From NCBI GenBank assembly GCA_003971905.1, contig RSEE01000040.1, forward strand, positions 248,001 through 312,000: DNA of 64,000 nt. Direction: 5' to 3'. Positions 46,480 to 56,768 of this stretch are shown piece by piece (the stretch's first letter is position 1; each line of letters opens with the position of its first letter). The DNA comes from Moniliella sp. 'wahieum'. Lineage: Eukaryota; Basidiomycota; Moniliellomycetes; Moniliellales; Moniliellaceae. The position numbers and the translations under genes were made by a program. The notes beneath the pieces were generated by a model that had not been told where the DNA came from, did not search any database, and saw only the letters and a list, made by a program, of their open reading frames with translations.

Positions 46480-48660
46480 AGCTTGATGCTTGAAGCTTGA
46501 TGCACTTGATGCTTGATGCTTGGAGCTTTTTAATTTAACACCAGAGTATACGAACTGAGGCAACTGTCGATACTCGGTACCCGGCCTCGGCTAACCGATG
46601 ACCTTCCGCGCCCAGCATGTGGCAAAAGTATATGTCCGGGTCATCCCTATGTGTTAGGCTAACGCGGGGGCCTGTGTGGGATGTCGATGAACGCAGTATG
46701 TCTCAGCCATTTATCTCTCCTGGCCTGACCTTTTTTCCCGCTTCCTTTTGTCACATGACGGGCGACTGTCGCCTATGTTCGCCACTGCATATGCTGCCGG
46801 TCACCGTCTTTTCGACATATATTTGTCAGACCGGGTAGAAGGCAGTGGAAGGGTCAAAGACCGCCACATTTTGATAGTACTTCATAGCCGGGTCAGAAGA
46901 TATGCGTATAATAATTCCCTTCATTCCAAGGATATGATGTTTGAACTATCCCTCACCATGCTCCATTCAAAGTACTCGAGACTCACATATATGATCCGAG
47001 CTCATTTTTGTTCATGTCAGAACCATCTTGCCTTCCCACCCTATAAGAATGTGTTGGCGAACACGATGGGAGGAGTGGTGTTCTGTGAGATGTATAAAAA
47101 AAACGTCTACCGTTATAGCATACTGCAGGATGTTCCTGCATCCTTCCCACACCTCGTCAATGCAGACGTGAACCCTCAGTTCACAAAACATGTGCAACAC
47201 ATCTCATGCGACTTATTCGCTGCATCAAAAGAGATTTGGACGGGTTTGAGGTTTGGCTCCATCGGTATGACACCGTTCGGACCAACAAGAGCGGTAAGTT
47301 AATGGGTTTCGCTGGCCAGAATGTTACGCTGTGTTAATGGTATCATTATGGGACATTCTGCTTCGTCCGAAAGGGGAGAGGTGTGATATGCGAGTGACGG
47401 AAGAAAAAGGGAGAGGAAAAGGCGCATAGTAGTATTATATAGAAACAAACTCGATGAGAAACATGCCATATACCTCTACACCCCCAATGTTCTCTCCTTC
47501 GTAATGGTTCACAGTGGGGGGGAAAGGAGGGGATGTCCCGGGGGGAGAGAGGTGTACGCGAGCAATGATATCGAGAGGTTACTGTTGGGTTCCCATCACA
47601 GGATGGACTATAGTAGTGATGAGGCCGGTAAAAGTATTGCGTGGATTGTGGTTGACGAGCTCGATTCCAATGACTACCGCCATCAATCTAGATTGCAGAA
47701 CATACGCTGGCTATCAGCATGGCTGGCGGCCCTGCATTGAACAGCACCAGTCTGTTCCAACTCAACAAAAACTAATACACGATCCTCCTTAGCTTCTGTG
47801 TTCAGTCCGTCCATAGATGTATATCCAATGAAACCGCCTCCCATTCCTCCGTATGACTACGGTTCCTGGTGGCGCACTGGTTTTGGAATGGTCGCAAGAA
47901 CGGTATTCATGAATGTACATGGTTGAATGTACATGGTGTACTTGGGATTGTTGCTCTGGCCTCTACAAAGAGTGGCACATATCCAACATCTAGACCGCTC
48001 TTGAAAGAAAATCATAAAGGAAGAGAGGAGGGAGGTGATGAGACCTGGAGTCCGGATGGTCCTCGAGGGTGATGCAATCGCACTGATGGTGGTGGTGATG
48101 GTCTAAGCCAACCAGCAACGCCTACTGAGGAACATCAAACAGCGAGTCGCCACCAGGGGCTAAGCTGCGGAACAAGGAAAAACAGGAGAGTAAAACAACG
48201 GAACTCCTAGGCCTGAGGAGGAACTGAAGGGACATTGGCCAAAGCACGAGCCACCCGGTGGCTCAACAGGAGGGCCAGTCGGGAGATCCAAGTGGGCCCG
48301 ACAGAGGGAAACGGGTTGGCTTTCCACTAAATCGGGCGAAAAGTCAGGGATGAGAGATAGGAGGGCCTGATGAAGGAAGAAAGGAAATGGGTGGTGACGG
48401 CCATCTTTGCTCACTCTCGGTCGGGAGAAAAGACTTGTATTTATACCTCCGGAACGAGAGGCTGATGATAGATCTCTCGGGGGGCGTGTGTGGTAGTGAT
48501 TCTATCTGAAGCGGCTTATACGACACTTACAGAAGTACTGCAACCGCCAGCAACCCGGACCAACAGGCGCTACCGGGTCAGGCGTGGCTGCGCAGCACTC
48601 TATGCCTGAAAGGGGGGGGGGGGTTGGCGGACGCGTCGCTTGGCATGCGGGAAGTAGAGT
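46480..48660. other. AT-richer island without recognisable genes
   Basis: Composition changes sharply from GC-rich to near-even or AT-rich, with many short tata/atat runs. It begins at a gcttgatgc repeat cluster (46480-46520) and ends at a G run (48610-48621) just before the UBA2 promoter. No transposase, reverse transcriptase or integrase motif is visible. It could be a decayed mobile element, introgressed DNA or a non-coding regulatory region. Confidence 0.6.
46748..47302 (+). CDS. Unrecognised 184-codon ORF in the AT-rich island
   Basis: An intact frame of 184 codons in a low-GC stretch, where long open frames are less expected by chance than elsewhere in this window. It starts MSHDGRLSPMFATAYAAGHR. 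There is no signal peptide, membrane helix or motif I know; content is mixed with several Tyr, His and Cys. It is unusual in being unbroken. It could be a lineage-specific gene or chance. Confidence 0.25.
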   Translation: MSHDGRLSPMFATAYAAGHRLFDIYLSDRVEGSGRVKDRHILIVLHSRVRRYAYNNSLHSKDMMFELSLTMLHSKYSRLTYMIRAHFCSCQNHLAFPPYKNVLANTMGGVVFCEMYKKNVYRYSILQDVPASFPHLVNADVNPQFTKHVQHISCDLFAASKEIWTGLRFGSIGMTPFGPTRAVS

Positions 48661-48745
48661 GTCCAGAAGGAAGTTAAATGACTGCCCCTCAATACACAGC
48701 CACAGTGCCTCAGTCTCACCAGCGGCTTCTCCGCTGCGGCTGTAG

Positions 48746-48774
48746 GGTTACCGGTTACCGGTTACGCGTTACGG
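48746..48774. repeat. GGTTACC tandem in the UBA2 promoter
   Basis: Three overlapping GGTTACC/GGTTACG units end in gttacgcgttac, about 145 bases before the UBA2 ATG. The array is partly palindromic and contains an ACGCGT core. Confidence 0.65.
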
Positions 48775-48917
48775 CTGGGGATTGCACCGAAACAGGGTTA
48801 CGCCAGATGCTTCTGCTTAGCTCAGCAGCGGCACCCCCGGCGGAGCATCGCGTCGCGCCCCGCGTAACCAAACCACACCACCGCCCTCGCGCACGCTCCA
48901 CCACCCTGCTTCTTCCC

Positions 48918-50946
48918 ATGCCCACTCCCGTCGACGACGCGCGCGACGCACATGTGTCTGCCCTCTTTGGCGCCCAGGAAGCTGCTCGTATTAAGAACGC
49001 GCGCATCCTTGTCGTGGGTGCCGGCGGGATTGGATGCGAGCTGCTGAAGAACTTGGCCATGGTGGGTATGGGCGTGATTGACATTGTACGTTGTTCTCTT
49101 TGGTGCACATTTCTACTTCGTGCGTCCCGTGTCGGTTACTGACGTGAACCCCCTTGAACAGATTGACTTGGACACAATCGACCTCTCGAACCTCAACCGC
49201 CAGTTTCTTTTCCAGAAGCAACACATTGGCCAACCCAAAGCTCTTGTTGCCAAAGAGACCGTGTTGCAGTTCAATCCTGCCATGTCCATTACGGCGCATC
49301 ATGACACGATTTTTGGCCCCCAGTATGGGTACGAGTGGATCGCTCAGTTTGATCTGGTCCTCAATGCACTGGACAACCTCGAGGCGCGTAGGTGGGTGAA
49401 TCGGCTGTGCGTCGCGACCCGCACCCCGCTCCTCGAGTCGGGCACCACTGGCTTCTGGGGCCAGGTCCAACCCATCCTGCCCTATCAGACTGAATGTTAT
49501 GACTGCACGCCCAAGCCTACGCCCAAGTCCTATCCCGTCTGCACCATCCGCTCCACCCCCAGCCAGCCAATTCACACCATCGTCTGGGCTAAGAGCTGGT
49601 TGCTTCCGTACGTACTCCCCCCTCCCCCGTTGTATTTGCACTGGGGACCAAGCTAACGCTCAGTTCACCTATTCCCAGTCAGCTGTTGGAGCAGACGATG
49701 AGACCGAAGCACAGGAGCTGAAAAGGCTTTGGCTAATGGGGAGAATGCAGCGGAGATTAGCAAGTTGCAAGCCGAAAGTGGCGAGATGCTTGCGGTGCGC
49801 GAAAAGTTGACGGAACCTGGGGCAGCGGAGCGAGTGCTGACCAAGCTCTATGTGACGGACGTGGAGCGTCTATTAGCTCGGACGACCATGTGGGCGGGGC
49901 GTACAAAGCCCACTCCACTGAGCTGGTCTGCTACCCCATCGACGCCTTCCACCCCGACACAGGGGCTGAAAGATCACCAGACGCTCAGTTTGGACCAGAC
50001 GGTGAAGTATTCCAGTCTTCGTACGTTGTCATCGATGATGTTTGAGCAGGAACTTGTTGTGCGTGCAGGCGCATGAGCTAACCTTCATTTGTCCCTCTTA
50101 CCACTAGCCTTGCTCGCTTGACTGCCCGGAAGCAAGCCGACCCGGAGCCAATTACGTTTGACAAGGACGATGATGACGTGATGGACTTTGTGTTTGCGGC
50201 GGCCAACCTACGTGGATGGGTGTATGGGATTCAACGTAAGACGCGCTTCGAGACCAAGGAGATGGCCGGCAACATTATCCCTGCCATTGCTTCGACCAAC
50301 GCGGTGGTGGCGGCGCAGCTGGTTATGCAGGCCATGCTGTGCTCAAGGGTGAGCAAGGGCGGTACGTGCACCTGACGCGGATGGGCAATCGGCTTCTGAG
50401 TGGCGCGAAGCCCGCGAAGCCCAACCCCCATTGTCCTACGTGCGGAGAAAATTATGCGCTGCTCAAGGTGCAATCCCTGGATGTTACGTTGGGGCAGGTG
50501 TTGACGGTGGCCCTGGGTCCCCAAGCGGAAGGCGGGCTGGGGATCGAGCGCAACGAGGAGGAAGAATGGGAGGTGGCGGTACAATGGCACGCGTCTTTTG
50601 CTGGATGTGGATATGGACGACAACTTGCCTCGAAGCTTGACCTCTCTCCAAGTGCCGGCCAACTCGCTGCTGACAATCACAGACGAGCGGGATGAGCCGT
50701 TGGCGGCGACCCACCTGTTGTAGCCGTGGACGCGACGCTGACCGTGCCTGTGCAGCTCCTCCACCTTGATGTGGCTGGACTCAAGAAGAAGCCCGCTCCT
50801 CCCGCCCAGGAGGAAAGAGCGGCGACTCGGGGATTGAGTCGGCAGGAGAGGAGGGGGACGTGGTGGTGGTGTTGCCGGAAGAGCCGCGGAAACGCAAGGC
50901 CTCCCCTAACCACGAGGGCGAGACGAAGAAGCCCCGCACTGCCTAA
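48918..50946 (+). CDS. UBA2: SUMO-activating enzyme subunit Uba2
   Basis: Catalytic subunit of the SUMO E1 (with Aos1). It adenylates SUMO and carries it on a Cys. The nucleotide loop [19 protein letters not shown] is followed by [18 protein letters not shown] and the catalytic Cys in [20 protein letters not shown]. Zinc cysteines are in ECYDC and HCPTCGENY. The C-terminal ubiquitin-fold region is followed by a basic end, [19 protein letters not shown] (likely a nuclear localisation signal). Introns: 49086-49161 and 49608-49678 (both GTACGT), and a third around 50005-50107. ATG 48918 is preferred over in-frame ATG 48678, whose extension is not conserved. About six frame breaks. Confidence 0.94.
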
Positions 50947-51209
50947 TACTATGTGGATGTTATGGCTTGTACTAAGCTAACCACACCCGTGAACATAAAA
51001 CATCGTTGGAAGGTCAAAGTGAATGGGAGAAGAAAAATGTAGAAAAAAGGAAGAAGGGTAACATTGTGAAGAACGGGGTAGTGCAAGAAGAGTATGAAAG
51101 CAGGCGAAATGAGTTGTATGGAAAGGGGAAGGAAGAGAAAGTACGGAGCAAACGATCCAAGCAAGAAAGTTTTTGTCGTTTCGACCAGCGAAACAGACAG
51201 CGAAGGAAA

Positions 51210-52958
51210 TTAAATGAAGACAACGTCGCCCTTGGTCGCGTGCATGGCGTGACAGCCGCGAAGGCGGTCGAGGGACGAGAGTCCATGCCGGCAGGTGGTT
51301 ACGGGGCGTAGAAGTGTGAGAGGCGGATGAGAAGAAGTACCTCCCAATCCTTGGAGGGCGAGCGAGGTGAGTTCCAATAGACTCTCCTGCTGCGGTGCCA
51401 AGGGAGGCAAGTCTTTTGCTTCCCTCGATAGTGGGGGCAGCGTCAGTTCTTGGCCAAGTTGAAACACATCTTCCCCCTCCGTCCCGGGGAGGGGAAAGAT
51501 ACCGTGAGCCTGGACGGGTGAACAGTAGCCGAGGTAAACGTCCAGTGGGGGTAAAAGTCCTTCTCTCTGGGGACGGAGCGGGCGCTTGTGGCACCAGAAG
51601 AGAGCGGCGTCTTCTGGGTTGCCTTGGATTCAAAGCAGAAAGAGGATGTGCTTCCATCCCTGGTGGGGAACGGTCGAAATGGAGAGATGAAGGTCTGACT
51701 CCGATCCCGACGAGGCGGTTGAGGTGGTGGAACTGCTGCTGCGGGACCTTGGGGTGGATCCGAGGAGAGGCGGATGGGAGTTCGCACGTTCCTCTCGCTC
51801 CTTGGTGAGGGTGCGCGCAAGGGAGAGGATTTGCTGGCGCATGGCGCCCAGGAGCTGGACAGTGGCCTCGGGAGAAGGACCGACAAAAACAGGAATGGGC
51901 TCCGGAAGCGTGGAAGAGAGGAGGAGCGCTCGCACCGTCGCGGGAGAGACACCAAGGCCGGACTCAACTCGGCCGGGGTGAGTTCAGGTGGGACACTGCC
52001 AGCCGGAAGGAGGCTGGTCATTTTCAGTGCCTTGGCAGCGAGACCCGCACGGAGACGAGCTTGGTCATCAGCCCGGTTCGTTTCAGCAGCGAGCTTGCCC
52101 TCCAGATCAGCACAACGTTGCCTCCAACCAGTAATATCATCCAGATACGTATCCCGCTCGTTCTGGGTAAGCGTGAGGAGCTCTTCCAACTGTTCGGACT
52201 TGGTACTGCTTGACTCTTGGAGTGCCAGGGCCTGCTTCAACGACCCTTCGAGTGACTGAATGCGCGCGGCCATCTGCTCCCGTTCCTGTTTCCAGGTTTG
52301 GGCTTGAGTAGCATGCTCCCTTTCGTTTTGCTCAAGGTGGGCTTGTAAGTGAGCATGGTCCCGGGTTAAGGCGAGAGGAGTGACGCGAGAGCGCGGACGA
52401 GAGAAAGACATAAGTGGAGCTGACCGAGACGGACCCCGCTCTTGCTTCTCTTGGTTATCGTCCTCGTCATCTTCTTCTTCTTCAACCAGGGTGTGAAGTC
52501 CCTGTGCAGACGGAGGCAATGGGGCTGGATCAGCAGCAACAGCAGCGGCTGGTACGGCAGCGGTGTGCGGTTGGTTGTCTTGTGCGGGCTCGACCAGCGC
52601 GTTGCGTAGGGAGCGGCCTTCGAGTTTGTCCAAAGCGGATTGGCGATCGCCCTGGTCCAACTCGGCTTCACTGGCGGTGGTGAGGAAGGGCTGGGGCATA
52701 GGCAGCAAACAAAACCGACGCGCTAGCCACAGAGGAGCCTCGGGAGAGACGGAGGGACTTGCGCTGATCGGCAGAGGAGTAGCTACCGGGGATGCTGGCC
52801 AGGTCCTGCTGGCCAGCGAGACTAGCGTGGCGTTCATGGCGGCTCGCGCGCTTGGTGGGGGTGGCGGAGGAGGGAGGGGCGAAGAGCAAGGCCACATCGT
52901 GGACCGACGCACGCGTCGAGGCAGAGCGCGAGTGGCGGAACGACCGGCGTGTGGCCAT
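51210..52958 (-). CDS. Coiled-coil protein with conserved central helix
   Basis: Function unknown. ATG 52958 starts MATRRSFRHSRSASTRASVH, a basic Ser/Arg region with further Ser-rich segments (RKSLRLSRGSSVA). An acidic patch (EEEEDDEDD) follows. A long coiled coil lies at about 52370-52010: EQNEREHATQAQTWKQERE, EGSLKQALALQESSSTKSEQ, then TQNERDTYLDDITGWRQRC and DLEGKLAAETNRADDQ. The C-terminal half has helical and Ser-rich parts (VQLLGAMRQQILSLARTLTK). The TQNERDTYLDDI..WR..C.DLE block looks conserved, but I cannot name the family. The end is uncertain because the last frames break repeatedly between 51210 and 51950. It is divergent from DOC1. Confidence 0.55.
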
Positions 52959-53808
52959 CACAGCAGCTAATGCGAGTCGGACGCACCAGGCGTGACCGAG
53001 GGGGAGGGGGAAAGGGGGGAGGGTGGTAGTGGTGGAGGTGGTGCGAAGCAAAGACCACATGCGCGCCACCCAATCGCCCGCCAAGCCACATGCCGCACCC
53101 AGGCTCGGCGCCAGTGTTCGCCCCGGGGCTCCACGCAGGCACTGAAATGTTGCAAATTGTGCTGGAGCGCCTCGATTCTTCTTTTCCGCCGCCAGCGACG
53201 GCACTGCCCGGACGCATTCCCATCGGCTGGCTCCTTGCGCTCGTGCTGGATCAGACGCTGCTCGCGACCACTGCCGCTGCCCTGCCTGTCGCCCACTGGA
53301 TCATTCTCCACAGCATCTGCCGTGGGTGGGTATTCGGCTGAAGGGTGAGGCCATCGTCTTCTGCTGCATACCCACCATCAGACGGGGAGCGGTTGTACGG
53401 TCGGTGAATGCGAGTGGTCAACCCCGCCTGATCCCAGGTCACACCAAGCCGAGAGCCGGGGGGGGGTAGAACATGGTGCCGGCACAGGTAGCGCTAGTAT
53501 GCAGTTAGATTGGCATGCTGCGATCGTATCTCCTCCATGGGCCGACCGCAGTGGCGAGAATGTTCATGCTCGATACCCCTGGTGCGTGCTCTTCGCCGTC
53601 TTCTTTCCCGCTGGTGCGCCCACGCCAAGCAGTCCCAATAGCTGCCGATCGAAGCAATTAATCTAATCGATACCAACCCAAGTCAGAGAGGTCACAAAAT
53701 ACCCTTATTTATTCGATGCAACTGAATTTCCGCTCCTTTCCCCCGTCCCACCACCACTGCACGACTGCACCCATCCAACCAACCACCCAACCGAGTCGAG
53801 CCGAGCCG
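52959..53808. other. Divergent region, coiled-coil gene / DOC1
   Basis: Promoter territory for both neighbours. A plus-strand frame at 53090-53341 (83 codons, with a hydrophobic segment IGWLLALVLDQTLLATTAAA) is the only candidate small gene and is not supported by homology. Confidence 0.45.
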
Positions 53809-54697
53809 ATGAGTGTACCCGGCGTGACCTATTTAAGCGACGGCGGGGTGTTCTCCGTCAACGAGTTGGGCAACAAGCGGGATGTAGGCTCGATCCCTGG
53901 CACGGAATGGAAGCTGAGCTCGCACAAGCCCGGGGCCGGGGTGGCGGCATTGCGCGATCCCGACCTAACCCAACTCTGGCAATCGGATGGGGTGCAACCG
54001 CACGTGGTGGATATCCTCTTTCCATGCCGAACCGCTGTGACTGTACGTCTTTTGTTGTCTTCTTTGGCATGCTTTCCCCTTGCCCCCCTACTTCTCCTGC
54101 TTTCCCCACTTCCCTAGTTTTCCCAAACTGACGGGCTGTAGCACGTATCAGTGTACCTAGACGCGACACTTGACGATTCCTACACCCCCACGAGGATCGG
54201 CGTCAAGGCTGGCACCTACTTCCACGATCTAGCGGAAGTATGTCGACGTGATCTCGGTCCAAGCAAAGGGTGGGTACATTTCCCCCTTTCCGGTGGATCC
54301 GAAGCTGGGGCCGAAGCTGCAGGGACCGAGGCAGGGACTGAGGCAGGTGCCGAAGCAGGGACGGGAGCGGGGGATACAGGAGGTCTTCTTGCGCCCCCCG
54401 TCCCATCTGGGTGTACCAACTCCAAGTCTGCATCTATGCCAATCATTTGAATGGGAAGGACACACCTTCGCGCGCTTCGCGTGTTTGGCCCGCCGCTTCC
54501 GTCCGAAGGGCGTAGGGAGGCGGAGCGACTGGTTGCCTCCTCCTCCTCTTCGGTTAGGGCGGGCTATGCCGATGCTTACAAGGGGTTGGATGCTGCGCGC
54601 TGCACCAGCACGGTACTCGGCCAACGTGGCCGTCGAGCGGAGAGGAACTGCCACCCCTGAGTCTGCGTACTCGTGCGCGGTAACCAACTTACGATGA
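53809..54697 (+). CDS. DOC1: Anaphase-promoting complex subunit 10 (Doc1)
   Basis: APC/C subunit that helps capture D-box substrates. The DOC jelly-roll domain covers most of the protein: WKLSSHKPGAGVAALRDPDL, TQLWQSDGVQPHVVDILFP, SVYLDATLDDSYTPTRIGVK, GTYFHDLAEV and GWVHFPL. After an Ala/Gly/Glu repeat insert come VYQLQVCIYANHLNG and THLRALRVFGPP. An intron at 54043-54141 (GTACGT...TAG) is certain. ATG 53809 gives MSVPGVTYLSDGG. Frame breaks follow the insert. One frame stops at 54660; another ends NLR at 54697, similar to the Ile-Arg tail that binds APC3, so I extend there. The insert is unusual in sequence. Confidence 0.9.
54299..54375 (+). repeat. Ala-Gly-Glu coding minisatellite in DOC1
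   Basis: Units of gaagctggggcc / gaggcagggact encode repeated (E)AG(A/T)EAG, inserted in a loop of the DOC domain. Confidence 0.8.
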
Positions 54698-54880
54698 GAC
54701 AAACAAACGAAAACAATGTTATGACCCATGACCCAACCAACCACCAACCGACCAATCGTCGAGATTGTGCATACCATTTTTGTGTAGAGAAACATGCGCG
54801 AGATGCGCGACGCGAGGGGAAGACAAAATAGGCAGAGAGGAGGCAGAGGCAGAAACTGAGAAGAGCAGATATGCACGTAG

Positions 54881-56610
54881 CTACAACACATCCCCCCAAT
54901 CCATCCCCCATCGCCCCATCCCTTTTCATCATCTTCCACCTCGCTCGCCCACTCGTCCGAGTCGACCTCGGCCTCGGGGGTATCCTCGGCGTCCGCCATA
55001 CCCACCCGACCTGAGCGGGAAAAGACGGAACTAGAGACTGCCGGGGCGTCGGGTGTAACAAAAACCAACTCCGTTTCGCCCGCCCCTAGAGCTTGAGCTT
55101 GGGCCTGGGCCTGGGCGTGAGTTTGGGTCGCGGCTGCCTCTGCTTCGGCCGCTACTTCGGCCTCGGCCGCAGCCATGGCGACCAAGCGGGCACGGCGGTT
55201 GCCCTTCACTTTGGGAGGAGGTCTTGGGGGCAACGCAGCCGGGCGCAATTCCGCAGGCACGAGCAACTGCTCGACGCAGCGTTGGGTTTCACGACGAAGG
55301 TGGACGCGTGCGTGCCGCCGAGGTGAGGCGGTGGAACTCAATTCAAGGCGATGAAGTAGTTGCTGTACTTCATCTCCCACCACGGTCGTGGTGGTCGGTG
55401 CGGTGGTGGAATCTTGTTGCGGTGGGCGAGGCGAATCTGGTTCGGGGACCTCTTTGATTGTCGGGTCCCGTCCCGAGTGCGATCGGGACGAGCGAGGAGG
55501 AGGAGAAGGAGAAGGGCGCCATGCACCCAACGTCCATTCAAGCTCGTCGGGTTGAGGAAGGGAGTCCAACCGTTTCAGTCGACGGAATCGACCCATCTGG
55601 ACGGTCATGGTCATCCTGGAACTGCAGTGGCTCCTCCTCCTCTCTCTTCCTCCCCCCTCTCCGTTTCCATATCGAGGGGGTCGGGAACGATCATGTCATC
55701 GTTCTTTGTGTCCAAGGTGGCATCCACTGGGTCCAAGGGGACGGCAGACGGGCCATGATGGACCTTGTCATAATGATCTTCTTCTGTTGATCCGTTTCGA
55801 TGGATTCGTCTTCCTCTTCGTTTTCCTTCGTCCTCTTCCTCTTCCTCATATTCAGAGTTAAACTGCCTTGCTCTTCGTCATGCCTACCACCACGTGGGGC
55901 AGGGGAGGGACGAGGCGGTGGGAGGAGGGTGAGGTGGGCGGCGGGGCCCCGGCACAAGCTGGCCTCCGCCGCGGGAAGGTAGCAGGCGCGGGGGGGTTGG
56001 GTGGCGGGGTGGGGGGCCGAGTTGTTGGTCTAGGTCAACGCGCGGACGCTTGTGGACAGGCGTGCGTGGGACGGGCTCGCCACGCAGACGTTTACGCGCC
56101 TTGGTGCGCGGGGTGAAGGCGGTGTTTGCCCTGGCGTCAGGCGGGAGCGGGGGGGGGGATGGGGCTGGCCGGGAGGTGGAGGCGGAGGGAGAAGGGGTGG
56201 GGGCGCTGGGGGAGCGGCAGCGAGGACGCGTGTCGACTGGCGTGGCGTGCGTGGCGTGCGTGGTGGCTGGGGAGGGGGCTGGGCATGAGATTGAGATTGG
56301 GATTGGGATTGAGACTGGGATTGAGACTGGGACTGGGATTGGGATTGGATTTGGATTGAGATGGGGATTTGGAGGGGCGGGGGCGGCTACTGGTGGGCTG
56401 GAGGGCCAGCCAGGTGGCGTAGACGGAGCGCATGTGGGCATGCTGCTCAATGTCGGCCCGGGCGGGGTCGCGGCCATGCTGGGTGGCCGGGGCAGGATCA
56501 GCGTCAGTGTCAGTGTGCGTGCGCGTGGCGGCGGAGGCGAAGGGGGCACATACCTCGGCGCGGAAGGCGCGGCGCCACTGCTTGAGCTCGGCGCGCAGCA
56601 TGGCCTCCAT
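54881..56610 (-). CDS. SLD2: DNA replication initiation factor Sld2 (Drc1)
   Basis: CDK-regulated factor that, once phosphorylated, binds Dpb11 to allow origin firing; related to the N-terminus of RecQL4. The start MEAMLRAELKQWRRAFRAEV is the Sld2 N-terminal helix. AFTPRTKARKRLRGEPV (about 56075-56125) is the family's signature basic motif. Many S/T-P sites surround it, as expected for a CDK substrate. The acidic end reads SDEWASEVEDDE and, after one missing G, GMDWGDVL with stop at 54881. An Asn/Pro/Ser-coding tandem repeat (56283-56363) and an Ala/Glu/Gln stretch are low-complexity inserts. Frame breaks are frequent in 55600-56200. It is convergent with DOC1. Confidence 0.85.
56283..56363. 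repeat. GATTGG/GACTGG hexamer repeat in SLD2
   Basis: About 13 units of gattgg or gagactgg within the SLD2 coding region, read on the minus strand as Pro/Asn/Ser/Gln-rich sequence. Confidence 0.85.
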
Positions 56611-56768
56611 CGTGCCCCGGTGGGAAGGGAGGCGCGGCGCGGCGGCTGGCTGGCGGTGGGGTGCGCGGCGCGGCATGTGCTGTTACGTCATCTGCGCCTC
56701 GTCCCCGGTGGAGCGCTTCTTCTTCTTGTGCCGCCCACCCGCTAACCCCGGCGACCCCCAAGCGAGCG
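56611..56768. promoter_or_regulatory. Divergent promoter, SLD2 / mitochondrial repeat protein
   Basis: Only 158 bases separate the two ATGs, the shortest divergent gap in the window; the 5' UTRs must be very short or overlap. Confidence 0.5.

Noticed and set aside
48918-50946. UBA2 starting at the in-frame ATG 48678
   Set aside because: The 80-residue extension runs through the GGTTACC promoter repeat and is not conserved; ATG 48918 places the nucleotide loop at the normal distance.
53090-53341. 83-codon ORF with a hydrophobic segment upstream of DOC1
   Set aside because: No homology recognised; it lies in a divergent promoter and is short.
56283-56363. Interstitial telomere-like GATTGG repeat
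   Set aside because: It is not TTAGGG-type and is explained as a coding hexamer repeat inside SLD2.
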